Source: Streptomyces sp. NRRL WC-3549 (GTDB lineage Bacteria > Actinomycetota > Actinomycetes > Streptomycetales > Streptomycetaceae). Taken from it: a stretch of 9,771 nt of DNA. The translations under genes and the position numbers were made by a program. Below, piece after piece: positions 1 through 6,299 of the stretch (its first letter is position 1; the number at the start of each line of letters is the position of its first letter). The notes below the pieces were generated by a model that was not told the origin of the DNA, searched no databases, and saw only the letters and a list, made by a program, of their open reading frames with translations. The stretch lies in contig NZ_KL585423.1 of the NCBI RefSeq assembly GCF_000721935.1, positions 27,216-36,986 of the forward strand, written 5' to 3'.

Positions 1-1870
1 CGCTCACCTGCCGGCGCGCGCCGTCCTCCATGCCCGACGGCCCGTCCGCGTCCGTGTTCCGGCCGGCCGTTCCGCCTCCGGGTACGTCCTGTCCGGTGGC
101 CTCGCCGTGGCCCTCGCGGGTCCCGTCCTGGTCGGCCGGCGTCTCGTCCGGGCCGGTTCCGGCGTCCGTACCACTCCTGCCGTCCGCGGTGCCGGGGTCC
201 GGGGCGGTGGAGGGCCCCTTCGGCGCGGTGAGTCCGGTCGGCAGGTCCCCGGCCGTCCCCGTCAGGGGCGGTGTCGTACCGGGCAGGAGGTCCGGCGTCG
301 GATCTGTGGCGAGGTCGGGGGTCAGGTCGGGCGCGGGGTCGGACGTCAGCGGCGTGGTGCCGGGCGGGGAGGAGGAGGGGGCCGTGGAGGGCGAGAAGAA
401 GGACGGAGAGGCCGACGACGGTGTGGGGGCGGAGAGGTCCGGGATCGGCGAACCGCTCGTACCGGTGAGGCCACCGGCCCCGCCGAGCCCGTTCGTACCG
501 CCGAGGACGCCCGTGCCGCCCGTGGCGCCCGGTGTCCGCGCGGTCAGGTCGAAGGGTCCGGACAGGGCGTCGGAGCGGCCGGTGGGCAGGGTGTTCAGCG
601 CGGACGGGGGCGTGGACGACGGCGGAGGCGTGTACGGGGCCGGCGCGGCGGTGCCGATACCGCTGCCGATGCCGTGCGGGAGGTCGGACGAGACGGTGTT
701 CGGCAGGGGGGCCGAGGGGCCGGGCGTGAAGGGGTCGGTCTTCACCGTCGAGGGCCCCTTGGCGTACGCGGCGCCGGGCGGGTCCGCGTCCGGCCGCCGG
801 GAGCCGGCGGGGTCCGCACCGCCACCGCCACCCAAGGGGCTGCCGGGGCCCGGGAGTTCGTTGAGATCGGTGAACTGGTTCTTGTTACCGAAATAGGTGT
901 TGTAGACCGAGAAGGCCCCGGCGCCGATGACCAGCCCCGCGCCCACGTCGAACAGGCTGCTGGTGCCGGAACCGACGAAGGTCTCCCACTTGAACTCCCA
1001 CTGGTCGTAGAAGGCCCCGTTGATGATGACCTCGGCGGTGCCCTCGGCGGCACCCCCGACCACGAAGACGGTGACGACGGTCGGCGGGCCGTTCACCAGT
1101 CCCTTGAACAGCAGGCTGTCCCGGTTGACGGGGAACTTGCCGAAGACGTCCCCGAGGAGGTCCTTGAAGTAGTTCGAGACCGGCTTCAGGAACTTGTCGA
1201 AGATCTCCATGAAACCGGCGGTGAGCGCGCCGAACGCGGCGGCGACCCCGACGTCCTTCCAGTCGACGCCGTGGGGCTTGCGCCCACCGGTGTTCAGACC
1301 GATCTGCGCCAGCCGGACCGCCAGCGTCTGGATGGCCTCCTGGATCGCCTCCCCGAGGGTCGGCGCGATGTGCGACATCCGCAGCAACCGGTCGACGATC
1401 ATCAGGACCGCCAGCTTGCTCCGGGCTCTCGCCAGGAACATCTGCGACACCGAGGCGCCGCCGGTGAACGCCATCAGCGCCGCGAGCAGGGCCAGTTCGG
1501 CGATCAGCATGAAGATCTCGGCGATGATCTCCCACTTGGACCCCTGAATCTTCTGGGAGTAGTCGACCTGGCCGTTGGCCAGGTCGTCCAGTTGGTACAG
1601 CAACTGCTGGACGGGGTCGGTGCCGCCGGGCATATCGGTGAGCATCCGCACGCTCTCGATGTACGGCCGGGCCACCTCCGGCGGCAGCGCCCCCTCCACC
1701 ATCTGGATCGTCTCCCGCGAGGCGGCGCGGAGGTCGATCAGCCCCTTCTGGAGAGCGAGGTAGAGTTCACGGCTTTCCCACGCCAGATTCTCCCTGGCCT
1801 GCAAGGGCATCTCGCCCAGCAGGATCCAGAGCATCGTCCGGACGTCCGGTGGAAAGTCGATCTCCTCCAC
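1..1870 (-). CDS. N-terminal part of a giant ESX-exported polymorphic toxin (CpnT-like N-terminal domain), partial
   Basis: The frame is open for 623 codons from a GTG at 1870-1868 and runs off the left edge, so the C-terminus is missing. The start follows directly on the TAA of the upstream gene (TAAGTG). Residues 1-45 (IDFPPDVRTMLWILLGE, then a WPxxxE-like stretch) resemble the opening of the CpnT-like N-terminal domain of actinobacterial type VII effectors. Residues 1-335 are mostly predicted helix, with hydrophobic stretches at about 114-137, 207-222, 263-286 and 307-322. In this family such stretches belong to a helical export or channel domain and are not a classical signal peptide. From about residue 338 the protein becomes a Pro/Thr/Gly/Ser-rich linker with short repeats (xPDLTPDL near 512-530, KGPST near 371 and 551). 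In known relatives a catalytic toxin domain follows such a linker; here it would lie outside the window. The adjacent WXG-like and YbaB-like genes fit an export module. The toxin role is inferred from the family and the architecture, because no catalytic domain is visible. Confidence 0.85.
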   Translation of the reverse strand, partial: MEEIDFPPDVRTMLWILLGEMPLQARENLAWESRELYLALQKGLIDLRAASRETIQMVEGALPPEVARPYIESVRMLTDMPGGTDPVQQLLYQLDDLANGQVDYSQKIQGSKWEIIAEIFMLIAELALLAALMAFTGGASVSQMFLARARSKLAVLMIVDRLLRMSHIAPTLGEAIQEAIQTLAVRLAQIGLNTGGRKPHGVDWKDVGVAAAFGALTAGFMEIFDKFLKPVSNYFKDLLGDVFGKFPVNRDSLLFKGLVNGPPTVVTVFVVGGAAEGTAEVIINGAFYDQWEFKWETFVGSGTSSLFDVGAGLVIGAGAFSVYNTYFGNKNQFTDLNELPGPGSPLGGGGGADPAGSRRPDADPPGAAYAKGPSTVKTDPFTPGPSAPLPNTVSSDLPHGIGSGIGTAAPAPYTPPPSSTPPSALNTLPTGRSDALSGPFDLTARTPGATGGTGVLGGTNGLGGAGGLTGTSGSPIPDLSAPTPSSASPSFFSPSTAPSSSPPGTTPLTSDPAPDLTPDLATDPTPDLLPGTTPPLTGTAGDLPTGLTAPKGPSTAPDPGTADGRSGTDAGTGPDETPADQDGTREGHGEATGQDVPGGGTAGRNTDADGPSGMEDGARRQVS

Positions 1871-2239
1871 TTAGTGCCTGCCGCCCCCGGCGGTGCCCCC
1901 GCCCAGACCGTCGAGGCTCGTCGCCTGACGCCCGATCTGCTCACTCGCGTAGGCCGATACGCCCTCGATGTGCTGCCCGTTGGCCCACACCGCGTGCCGG
2001 AGCTCCGCCAACGCGGTGCCCACGGCCCTGATCAGTGCCAGGCACGCCTCGTTGTTCGCGTCGAACTTCGGCAGCACCTGGTGGGCGAAGTCGTCGCTGT
2101 GACCGGCCCAGCCGCGGTAGTTCTGTATGTCGGAGACGAAGTTGTCGGCGATCTTGTTCGTCCGCTCCGGCAACGCCTCCATCATCTCGCCGCCGCGACG
2201 TATACGCCCGGGGTCCGCGATGAACTTTCCCGTCACCAT
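1871..2239 (-). CDS. WXG100-like ESX-associated small helical protein (122 aa)
   Basis: The product has 122 residues. It is predicted to be two helices joined by a turn carrying W44-A45-G46, a WXG motif at the place expected for the WXG100/ESX hairpin fold. It is slightly longer than the usual ~100 residues because of a Gly-rich tail (GLGGGTAGGG). A C-terminal YASEQ (Y97) is a near miss to the YxxxD/E export signal: the acidic residue comes one position early. The ATG at 2239 is preceded by AAGGAGG five bases upstream, a strong ribosome binding site, and a GTG follows immediately as a possible second start. The gene ends exactly where the toxin-like gene begins (TAA then GTG) and begins 30 bases after the YbaB-like gene, so the three are probably one transcript. 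By analogy with EsxE/EsxF and CpnT in mycobacteria, it may be the helical partner needed to export the downstream effector; this is inference. There is no signal peptide or membrane segment. Confidence 0.85.
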   Translation of the reverse strand: MVTGKFIADPGRIRRGGEMMEALPERTNKIADNFVSDIQNYRGWAGHSDDFAHQVLPKFDANNEACLALIRAVGTALAELRHAVWANGQHIEGVSAYASEQIGRQATSLDGLGGGTAGGGRH

Positions 2240-2269
2240 GCCTGCCTCCTTCGTCGTTCTCCGGGGACG

Positions 2270-2704
2270 TCAGTCTTCGTGGATCTCGTCGTGCAGCCGG
2301 GCCGACGAGCGTCTCCTCCCGCCGTCCGGGCCGTCGAGTGCCGAGCCGAAGGCCCGGTCCCAGTCGATGTCCACGCCCCTGAGGCCCGTGGGACCACCGG
2401 TCGTCCGCGTCAACGGCTCGAAGACGTCCATCACTCTACGGGCCATCCGGGCGCGGCCCTCCTGCACGGCCTCCAGTACGGAAGCGGCGAGTTGAGGTCC
2501 CGTCATGTCCTGGAACCTGTTGTCCGGGAACTTCAGCGCCGTCAGTTCGCCCTGCGGCCCCACGGTCACCTCCACCGCCCGGTCCCGTGACCGGACCGTG
2601 GCCGATGCCTGACCGAGTTCCTCCTCCGCGCGCGCGACCGCATCCTGCACGGCCGTCAGCTCGGCCATGGCCTCGGCCAGCTTCTTCTCCATCGACTCGC
2701 TCAC
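2270..2704 (-). CDS. YbaB/EbfC-like protein associated with the ESX locus (144 aa)
   Basis: Residues 1-36 form a charged N-terminal helix (MEKKLAEAMAELTAVQ). A short beta segment follows (about 38-60, AVEVTVGPQGELTALKFP), then a helix (about 70-98, LAASVLEAVQEGRARMARRV). This is the helix-sheet-helix order of the YbaB/EbfC nucleoid-associated family, which usually has about 105 residues; the extra ~45 residues form a polar, probably disordered tail ending in HDEIHED. In mycobacterial ESX-1, EspL is described as YbaB-like and stabilises other secreted Esp proteins, so a cytosolic chaperone or regulatory role for the neighbouring WXG-like and toxin genes is plausible, though not shown here. The start is the GTG at 2704-2702, with GGAGGGG a few bases upstream; an in-frame ATG four codons later has no better ribosome binding site. 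Non-specific DNA binding is the alternative role. The family call is fairly firm and the function is not. Confidence 0.82.
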   Translation of the reverse strand: MSESMEKKLAEAMAELTAVQDAVARAEEELGQASATVRSRDRAVEVTVGPQGELTALKFPDNRFQDMTGPQLAASVLEAVQEGRARMARRVMDVFEPLTRTTGGPTGLRGVDIDWDRAFGSALDGPDGGRRRSSARLHDEIHED

Positions 2705-2820
2705 CGCTCACCCCTCCACCTGGTCATACGCGATTCTGCCGTACGCGTGTGCGCCGCGGACGAACTCCCCGGTGGCCCGACGGCGTCGGGGCGACCCGCG
2801 GGCGCGGGCGTACCGGTCAT
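2701..2820 (-). CDS. possible 39-residue small protein bridging two genes by 4-base overlaps
   Basis: An ATG at 2820-2818 overlaps the TGA of the large upstream gene as ATGA. Its own TGA at 2703-2701 overlaps the GTG start of the YbaB-like gene as GTGA. Both junctions have the form typical of translational coupling in actinomycete operons. The 39-codon frame has mostly G or C at third positions, so its composition is compatible with coding. The product is Pro/Gly/Ser/Thr/Arg-rich (starts MTGTPAPAGRPD, ends MTRWRGER) with no recognisable domain. There is no separate Shine-Dalgarno sequence, so it would depend on ribosomes finishing the upstream gene. The alternative is that the 112-base gap is plain spacer and both overlaps are chance, which is easy in GC-rich DNA. 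Confidence 0.3.
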   Translation of the reverse strand: MTGTPAPAGRPDAVGPPGSSSAAHTRTAESRMTRWRGER

Positions 2821-4382
2821 CGCCCGATCACCGCCGGCGCGCCGCCCTCGTCCGTGCCCCATACGTCGTCGTCCTCCGGCACCCACGAGTCCCGGGCCCG
2901 CTCACCGGACTCGGTCCGGGTCTGCCCGCCGGAGGCGCCACCGCCCCCTCCGGCCATCGGCGGAAGGAACGGCGTGCCACCAGTGGTGGTGCCGCCCGTG
3001 GCCACGCGCACCTCGTCGTCCGCGTACCGGCCGTTCCTGACGGGAGCGCCCGCGCCGGGCCGTGGACGGCGGTGGGTGACCACCTCTCCGTCGATGACGT
3101 TACGGACGCGCTCGCCGGAGTCCGACTGGCCTCCGCCCTTGCCACCCCCCAGACCGCCGCCCATCCCGCCCATGCCACCGCCCATGCCGCCGCCCGCCCC
3201 GGTGCCGGCGCCCGTACCGGTGCCGGTGTCGCTGCCCATGGAGCCGACGGCGCCCGTGTCCCCGCCGGTGGGGCCGGGGAACGCGCCGGTGTTCAGGAAC
3301 GGGCGGTTGTGGCTGGGGGCGGTCGCCCCGCCGGACGCCCCGCTGCCGGCCAGGGGTGACTCGTAGGGGTTCTCGTCGAACAGCTCCTCCTCGTAGGAGG
3401 AGTAGTCGTACGACGGAGGCGTGTAGTCGAGCGAGCCGCTGTTGAGTTGGCCCGAGGTGAAGCTCGACGGGCCGGAGTCGTCCAGATATCCCGAGACGGT
3501 CGAGCCGTCCGGCCGTGTGACGGTGGTGGTGCCGGTGTCCGGATTGATCGTCCGGGCGGAACCGTCCGGGTACTCCGTGACCAGGTTGCCGCCCGAGTCC
3601 AGGTGCGTGGTGCTGCCGTCGGGGTTGGTCAGCAGGTCGCCGGTGTTGAGCGGGCCGGAGACGGTCGAGCCGTCGGGCCGGGTCAGGGTCGAGGAACGGG
3701 TCTCCGGATCGATGGTGACGGTGGAGCCGTCCGGGTAGTCCGTGATCACCCGGCCGTTGGGGTCGAGACGCGTCTCGCCACCGCCGGGGAGGTCCAGGAC
3801 GCCGTCGTTGACGGGGCCGGAGATGGTGGTGGGCGACAGGTCGGGCAGGCCGCCGTCGCCGCCGAAGAGGCTCTGCCGGGTGCTGTCGAGCCTGCCCTCC
3901 GCCTCGGCCTGCCTCTTCTCCTGCTCCTGGCGGATCTCCTCCTGCTTGGCCTCGGCCTCGGCCTGCTTCTTCTCCTGCTCCTGGCGGACCTCGTCCTGCT
4001 TGGCCTCCACCTCGGCCTGGCGCTGTTCCTGCTTGGCCTCCAGCTCCGCCTGCTTGGCCTCGGCCTTGGCCTCGGCCTCGGCCTGCTTCTTCTCCTGCTC
4101 GGCCTGCTGCTGCTCCTGGCGCTCCAGCTGCTCGGTGCGGATGCGGTCCTGCTTCGCCTCCTGTTCGGCCTGCTTCTGTTCGGCCTCCTGTTCCCTCCGG
4201 GCCTGTTCGGCCTTGGCTTCCTGCTCCTTGGCCTCCTGTTCGGCTTTCTGTTCGGCCTGCTTCTGTTCGGCCTCCTGCTCCCTCCGGGCCTGTTCGGCCT
4301 TGGCTTCCGCCTCCTTGGCCTCCTGCTCCTTCTTCGCCTCCTCCTGCTGCTTCTTGGCCTGGTTCATCTGCATGATCTGCAT
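2817..4382 (-). CDS. large ESX-associated protein, C-terminal part (coiled coil, PDGS repeats, Gly-rich region, acidic tail), separated by a frameshift
   Basis: From its first ATG (4382) this frame gives 521 residues, but it is open without a start from about 4830. The open stretch is clearly the continuation of the gene that begins at 6181, so the ATG at 4382 is internal (about residue 601 of the restored protein) and has no convincing ribosome binding site. The order of regions is as follows. First comes a Lys/Glu/Ala/Gln-rich long helix, like a TolA-type or single-alpha-helix spacer (down to about 3890). Next are two 55-residue repeats built on PDGST and NPDG turns (about 3815-3487). A spacer rich in Ser/Tyr/Glu follows, then a Gly/Met-rich stretch (about 3195-3125). 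The tail contains PFLPPMAGGGGG and ends in DDDVWGTDEGGAPAVIGR. I recall similar DDDVWG...PAVIG ends on other large actinobacterial ESX-linked proteins. No catalytic motif is seen; a surface-exposed or structural role is inference. Confidence 0.7.
   Translation of the reverse strand: MQIMQMNQAKKQQEEAKKEQEAKEAEAKAEQARREQEAEQKQAEQKAEQEAKEQEAKAEQARREQEAEQKQAEQEAKQDRIRTEQLERQEQQQAEQEKKQAEAEAKAEAKQAELEAKQEQRQAEVEAKQDEVRQEQEKKQAEAEAKQEEIRQEQEKRQAEAEGRLDSTRQSLFGGDGGLPDLSPTTISGPVNDGVLDLPGGGETRLDPNGRVITDYPDGSTVTIDPETRSSTLTRPDGSTVSGPLNTGDLLTNPDGSTTHLDSGGNLVTEYPDGSARTINPDTGTTTVTRPDGSTVSGYLDDSGPSSFTSGQLNSGSLDYTPPSYDYSSYEEELFDENPYESPLAGSGASGGATAPSHNRPFLNTGAFPGPTGGDTGAVGSMGSDTGTGTGAGTGAGGGMGGGMGGMGGGLGGGKGGGQSDSGERVRNVIDGEVVTHRRPRPGAGAPVRNGRYADDEVRVATGGTTTGGTPFLPPMAGGGGGASGGQTRTESGERARDSWVPEDDDVWGTDEGGAPAVIGR
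3487..3815 (-). repeat. two 55-residue PDGS-type protein repeats
   Basis: The sequence acggtcgagccgtc recurs at 3496 and 3661, and ccgtccgggta at 3562 and 3727, a fixed 165-base (55-codon) period. The encoded units share the order GETRLDPNGRVITDYPDGS / STTHLDSGGNLVTEYPDGS, then TID/TIN, then RPDGSTVSG. Within each unit DG or NG turns recur every 16-19 residues with alternating Thr/Val/polar residues between them, a pattern expected for stacked beta strands. Confidence 0.8.
3906..4007. repeat. 54-bp-period direct repeat inside the charged-helix coding region
   Basis: Copies beginning at 3906 and 3960 (ggcctgc[c/t]tcttctcctg and onward to cttggcctc) are nearly identical over 48 bases and offset by 54 bases, or 18 codons. 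They encode repeats of the QEEIRQEQEKRQAEAE / QDEVRQEQEKKQAEAE kind. Neither 18 nor 29 is a multiple of seven, so the region may be a single charged helix as easily as a classic heptad coiled coil. Confidence 0.7.
4162..4308. repeat. 87-bp-period direct repeat inside the charged-helix coding region
   Basis: Positions 4162-4221 and 4249-4308 match over 60 bases with a single difference (t versus c after cggcctcctg). The period is 87 bases, or 29 codons, so the frame is kept. On the minus strand each copy encodes an EAKAEQARREQEAEQKQAEQ-type segment. Such near-identity at synonymous sites points to recent duplication or slippage. Confidence 0.8.
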
Positions 4383-6181
4383 GTTCTCGGCACGGGCCTG
4401 AGCCTCCGCCTGCTTCTTCTCCTGTTCCTTGCGGATCTCCTCCTGCTTGGCCTCCTGTTCGGCCTGCTTCTGTTCCGCTTCCTTCTCCTTGGCCTCCGCC
4501 TTGGCCTCCTGTTCGGCCTGTTTCGCCTCCGCCTTGGCCTCGGCGGCGGCCCGCTTCGCCTCGGCCTCCGCCTCCTTCCGCTCCTGTTCGGCCTTGGCTT
4601 CCGCCTCCTTGGCCTCCTGCTCCTTCTTAGCCGCCTCTGCCTTGGCCTCCTGTTCGGCCTCCCTGGCCGCCGCCTTGGCCTCGGCCTCCTTCTCCTTACG
4701 TTCCTGCTCCTCCTTCGCCGCCTTCTCCTTGGCCTCCTGCGCGGCCTTGGCCGCCGCGGCCTCGGCCGCCGCCTTGGCGGCCTGGTCCTTCTGCCACTGG
4801 ATGAACTCCTCCTGCTTCTTGGCGCGGCCTCCTTCTTCTCCGCCTCCTCCTCAGCGGCCTCGGCCTTGTCCTCCTTGTAATCCGACGCGAGGGTGCCGCT
4901 GGTGCCCCGGGACTTCACGGACCCCAGGTCGAACGTGCTGTTGCTCCAGCTGTCCCGCACCTTCGTCATGGCCGTGACCGCCGCCGCGTCGAGTTGGTCC
5001 TTGACGGTCTGCTGCCACATCAGGAGGGCCTTGTTGCCGATGTGCTCCCAGGTGCTGAGTTCCTTGAGGTCGCCGAATTCCTTGGCGTCGACGCTCAGTC
5101 CCGTGTCACCCTTGCCCGTGATCGCGTCGATGGCGGCCTCGTTGCTGAACCCGGGCTCCGTGATGTAGGTGGTGGTGGTGCCGTACCCGCCGCCGTACGT
5201 CCCGTAGGTGTCGATCTTGTACGTGATCTTCGTGATGTTGTTGTCCCACACGTACTTCATCACCGCGGACAGGAGCGTGTGCAGCACGGTCAGCGGATTC
5301 CCGTACTGCCACTGCCACTTCGACCAGGCGGATTCGAGCTCCGTCACGGCGGCACGGAAGTCCTTCTTCGCATCCCGGATCTCGTTGCCCTGTTTCGAGT
5401 AGCCGGTAGCCGAACTCATGTCATCCGCATAGTCCGTGTACTGCTTGTTGATCTTGTTGACGAGGTCCCAGAAGACGCCTGCGGCCTTGCCCCGCCAGGC
5501 CTCGTTCTTCTCCGTGCCGACCCTGCTCTGCCACTCCTCCACCAGTTTCTGCTGGGTGGTGAAGAACTGGGCGACCCGGTCGAAGGCGCCGGCCACCACG
5601 TCGAAGTTGCCGAGCGTGACCGAATCGGCGTCGGCCACGGGCAGGCCGTTCCAGCTGAAGCCGTGGGTGCCGAGCGTGTCGTTGTTGAGCAGCGCCCGCA
5701 GGGCCAGCCCCGTGCCGTAGGCGTATCGCGTGGTCGGCGTGGTGTCCCAGGTGGGCTTGCCGTCCATCCCCAGGTGGCCGTCGATGGTGCTGGAGAACTT
5801 GCCACCCTCGTGGTAGCCCTGGGTCGGCAGCCTGCCGTCGCCCTTGCTGCCGAGCAGCGTGATGCGCGCCTTGTGCATCGACACGCTGGAGCCCGCGTCG
5901 TCGCCCTTCGAGTGGTAGAAGGGGATGACGAAGTCCGTGTTCTGGATCTCGGAACCGGCGTTCTCGTAGAGCCAGTTCATGTCCTCGGTGTCGACGTAGT
6001 CGACGTAGCCGACGTCGGAGATCTCCACCTTCATCAGCGGAATTCCCTCGTTACCGACGAGGGCGTCGAAGAGTTCACTCCTGTTCGGCGCCTTGTATCC
6101 CGTGAAGAAGTTGACGGCCTCGGACCACTTGTCGTTGGTACCGCTGAGGTCATCGGTGATCTTGCTGGAGTCGAGCGCCAT
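4364..6181 (-). CDS. large ESX-associated protein with WXG-like motif (AAWKG-family-like), N-terminal part, frameshifted
   Basis: The gene starts at the ATG at 6181, with AAAAGG about nine bases upstream. The genuine part is residues 1-452. Beyond about 4825 the reading runs into an Arg/Pro-rich shadow frame that stops at 4364, which is not real protein. Residues 1-200 are mixed alpha/beta with no domain I can name. Residues 195-300 are helical and hold NEAWRGKAAGVFWDL (W229-R-G231), a WXG-type turn between long helices. I recall Streptomyces type VII proteins called the AAWKG family having a closely similar motif, and this looks like a member; the name rests on memory. Residues 320-345 are Gly/Tyr/Thr-rich. 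A charged helix begins near 436 and would continue into the downstream frame. There is no signal peptide, as expected for an ESX substrate. The gene lies 118 bases downstream of the 166-residue ESX-associated gene. An extracellular structural role or a role as secretion substrate is inferred from context. Confidence 0.75.
   Translation of the reverse strand: MALDSSKITDDLSGTNDKWSEAVNFFTGYKAPNRSELFDALVGNEGIPLMKVEISDVGYVDYVDTEDMNWLYENAGSEIQNTDFVIPFYHSKGDDAGSSVSMHKARITLLGSKGDGRLPTQGYHEGGKFSSTIDGHLGMDGKPTWDTTPTTRYAYGTGLALRALLNNDTLGTHGFSWNGLPVADADSVTLGNFDVVAGAFDRVAQFFTTQQKLVEEWQSRVGTEKNEAWRGKAAGVFWDLVNKINKQYTDYADDMSSATGYSKQGNEIRDAKKDFRAAVTELESAWSKWQWQYGNPLTVLHTLLSAVMKYVWDNNITKITYKIDTYGTYGGGYGTTTTYITEPGFSNEAAIDAITGKGDTGLSVDAKEFGDLKELSTWEHIGNKALLMWQQTVKDQLDAAAVTAMTKVRDSWSNSTFDLGSVKSRGTSGTLASDYKEDKAEAAEEEAEKKEAAPRSRRSSSSGRRTRPPRRRPRPRRPRPRRRPRRRRRRRSRNVRRRRPRPRRRPGRPNRRPRQRRLRRSRRPRRRKPRPNRSGRRRRPRRSGPPPRPRRRRNRPNRRPRRRPRRRKRNRSRPNRRPSRRRSARNRRRSRRRLRPVPRTCRSCR
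4821..4829 (-). other. frameshift site splitting the large ESX-associated gene
   Basis: Reading leftwards on the minus strand, the product goes from AEEEAEKKEA into Arg/Pro-rich nonsense, while the frame one base away continues as KKQEEFIQWQKDQAAK with the same Lys/Glu/Ala composition. Adding one C within ggcgcggcc (for example ggccgcggcc) joins them as EAEKKEAAAKKQEEF. From 6181 to 2817 there are 3365 bases, one short of a multiple of three, so a single added base gives one frame of about 1121 residues. A -1 ribosomal slip would also join the frames, but the site lacks an X XXY YYZ slippery sequence. A one-base deletion or a sequencing error in this GC-rich repeat is more likely. Confidence 0.88.
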
Positions 6182-6299
6182 GCCTGGATGCCTTTTCGAT
6201 CAGGGCGGATGGGGTGCGGACGGGCAGGGGTGCGGTGCACGAAGTCGCGCGGAGCCGGGCGCGGGGCGGCGGCCGGGGCGGGCCGACGGCGGCGTCTGC

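Noticed and set aside
107..2590. 827-codon open frame on the plus strand
   Set aside because: It runs antisense across three well-supported minus-strand genes and is Arg/Gly/Val-rich, a mirror of GC-rich codon bias.
4364..4824. Arg/Pro-rich tail of the conceptual protein from 6181
   Set aside because: The composition changes abruptly at the frameshift, and the adjacent frame carries the proper continuation, so this tail is not expected to be a real domain.
4821..4829. Programmed -1 ribosomal frameshifting in the large gene
   Set aside because: A -1 shift would restore the frame, but there is no slippery heptamer and no obvious adjacent pseudoknot; a missing base explains it more simply.
3890..4830. 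CRISPR-like array
   Set aside because: The repeats are adjacent, in frame, and encode a low-complexity charged helix; there are no unique spacers of constant length.
3447..4880. Leu-rich plus-strand open frame of 477 codons resembling a membrane protein
   Set aside because: It is the exact antisense of the Lys/Glu/Ala/Gln helix: GAG, AAG and CAG read backwards become Leu codons. The apparent membrane helices are an artefact.
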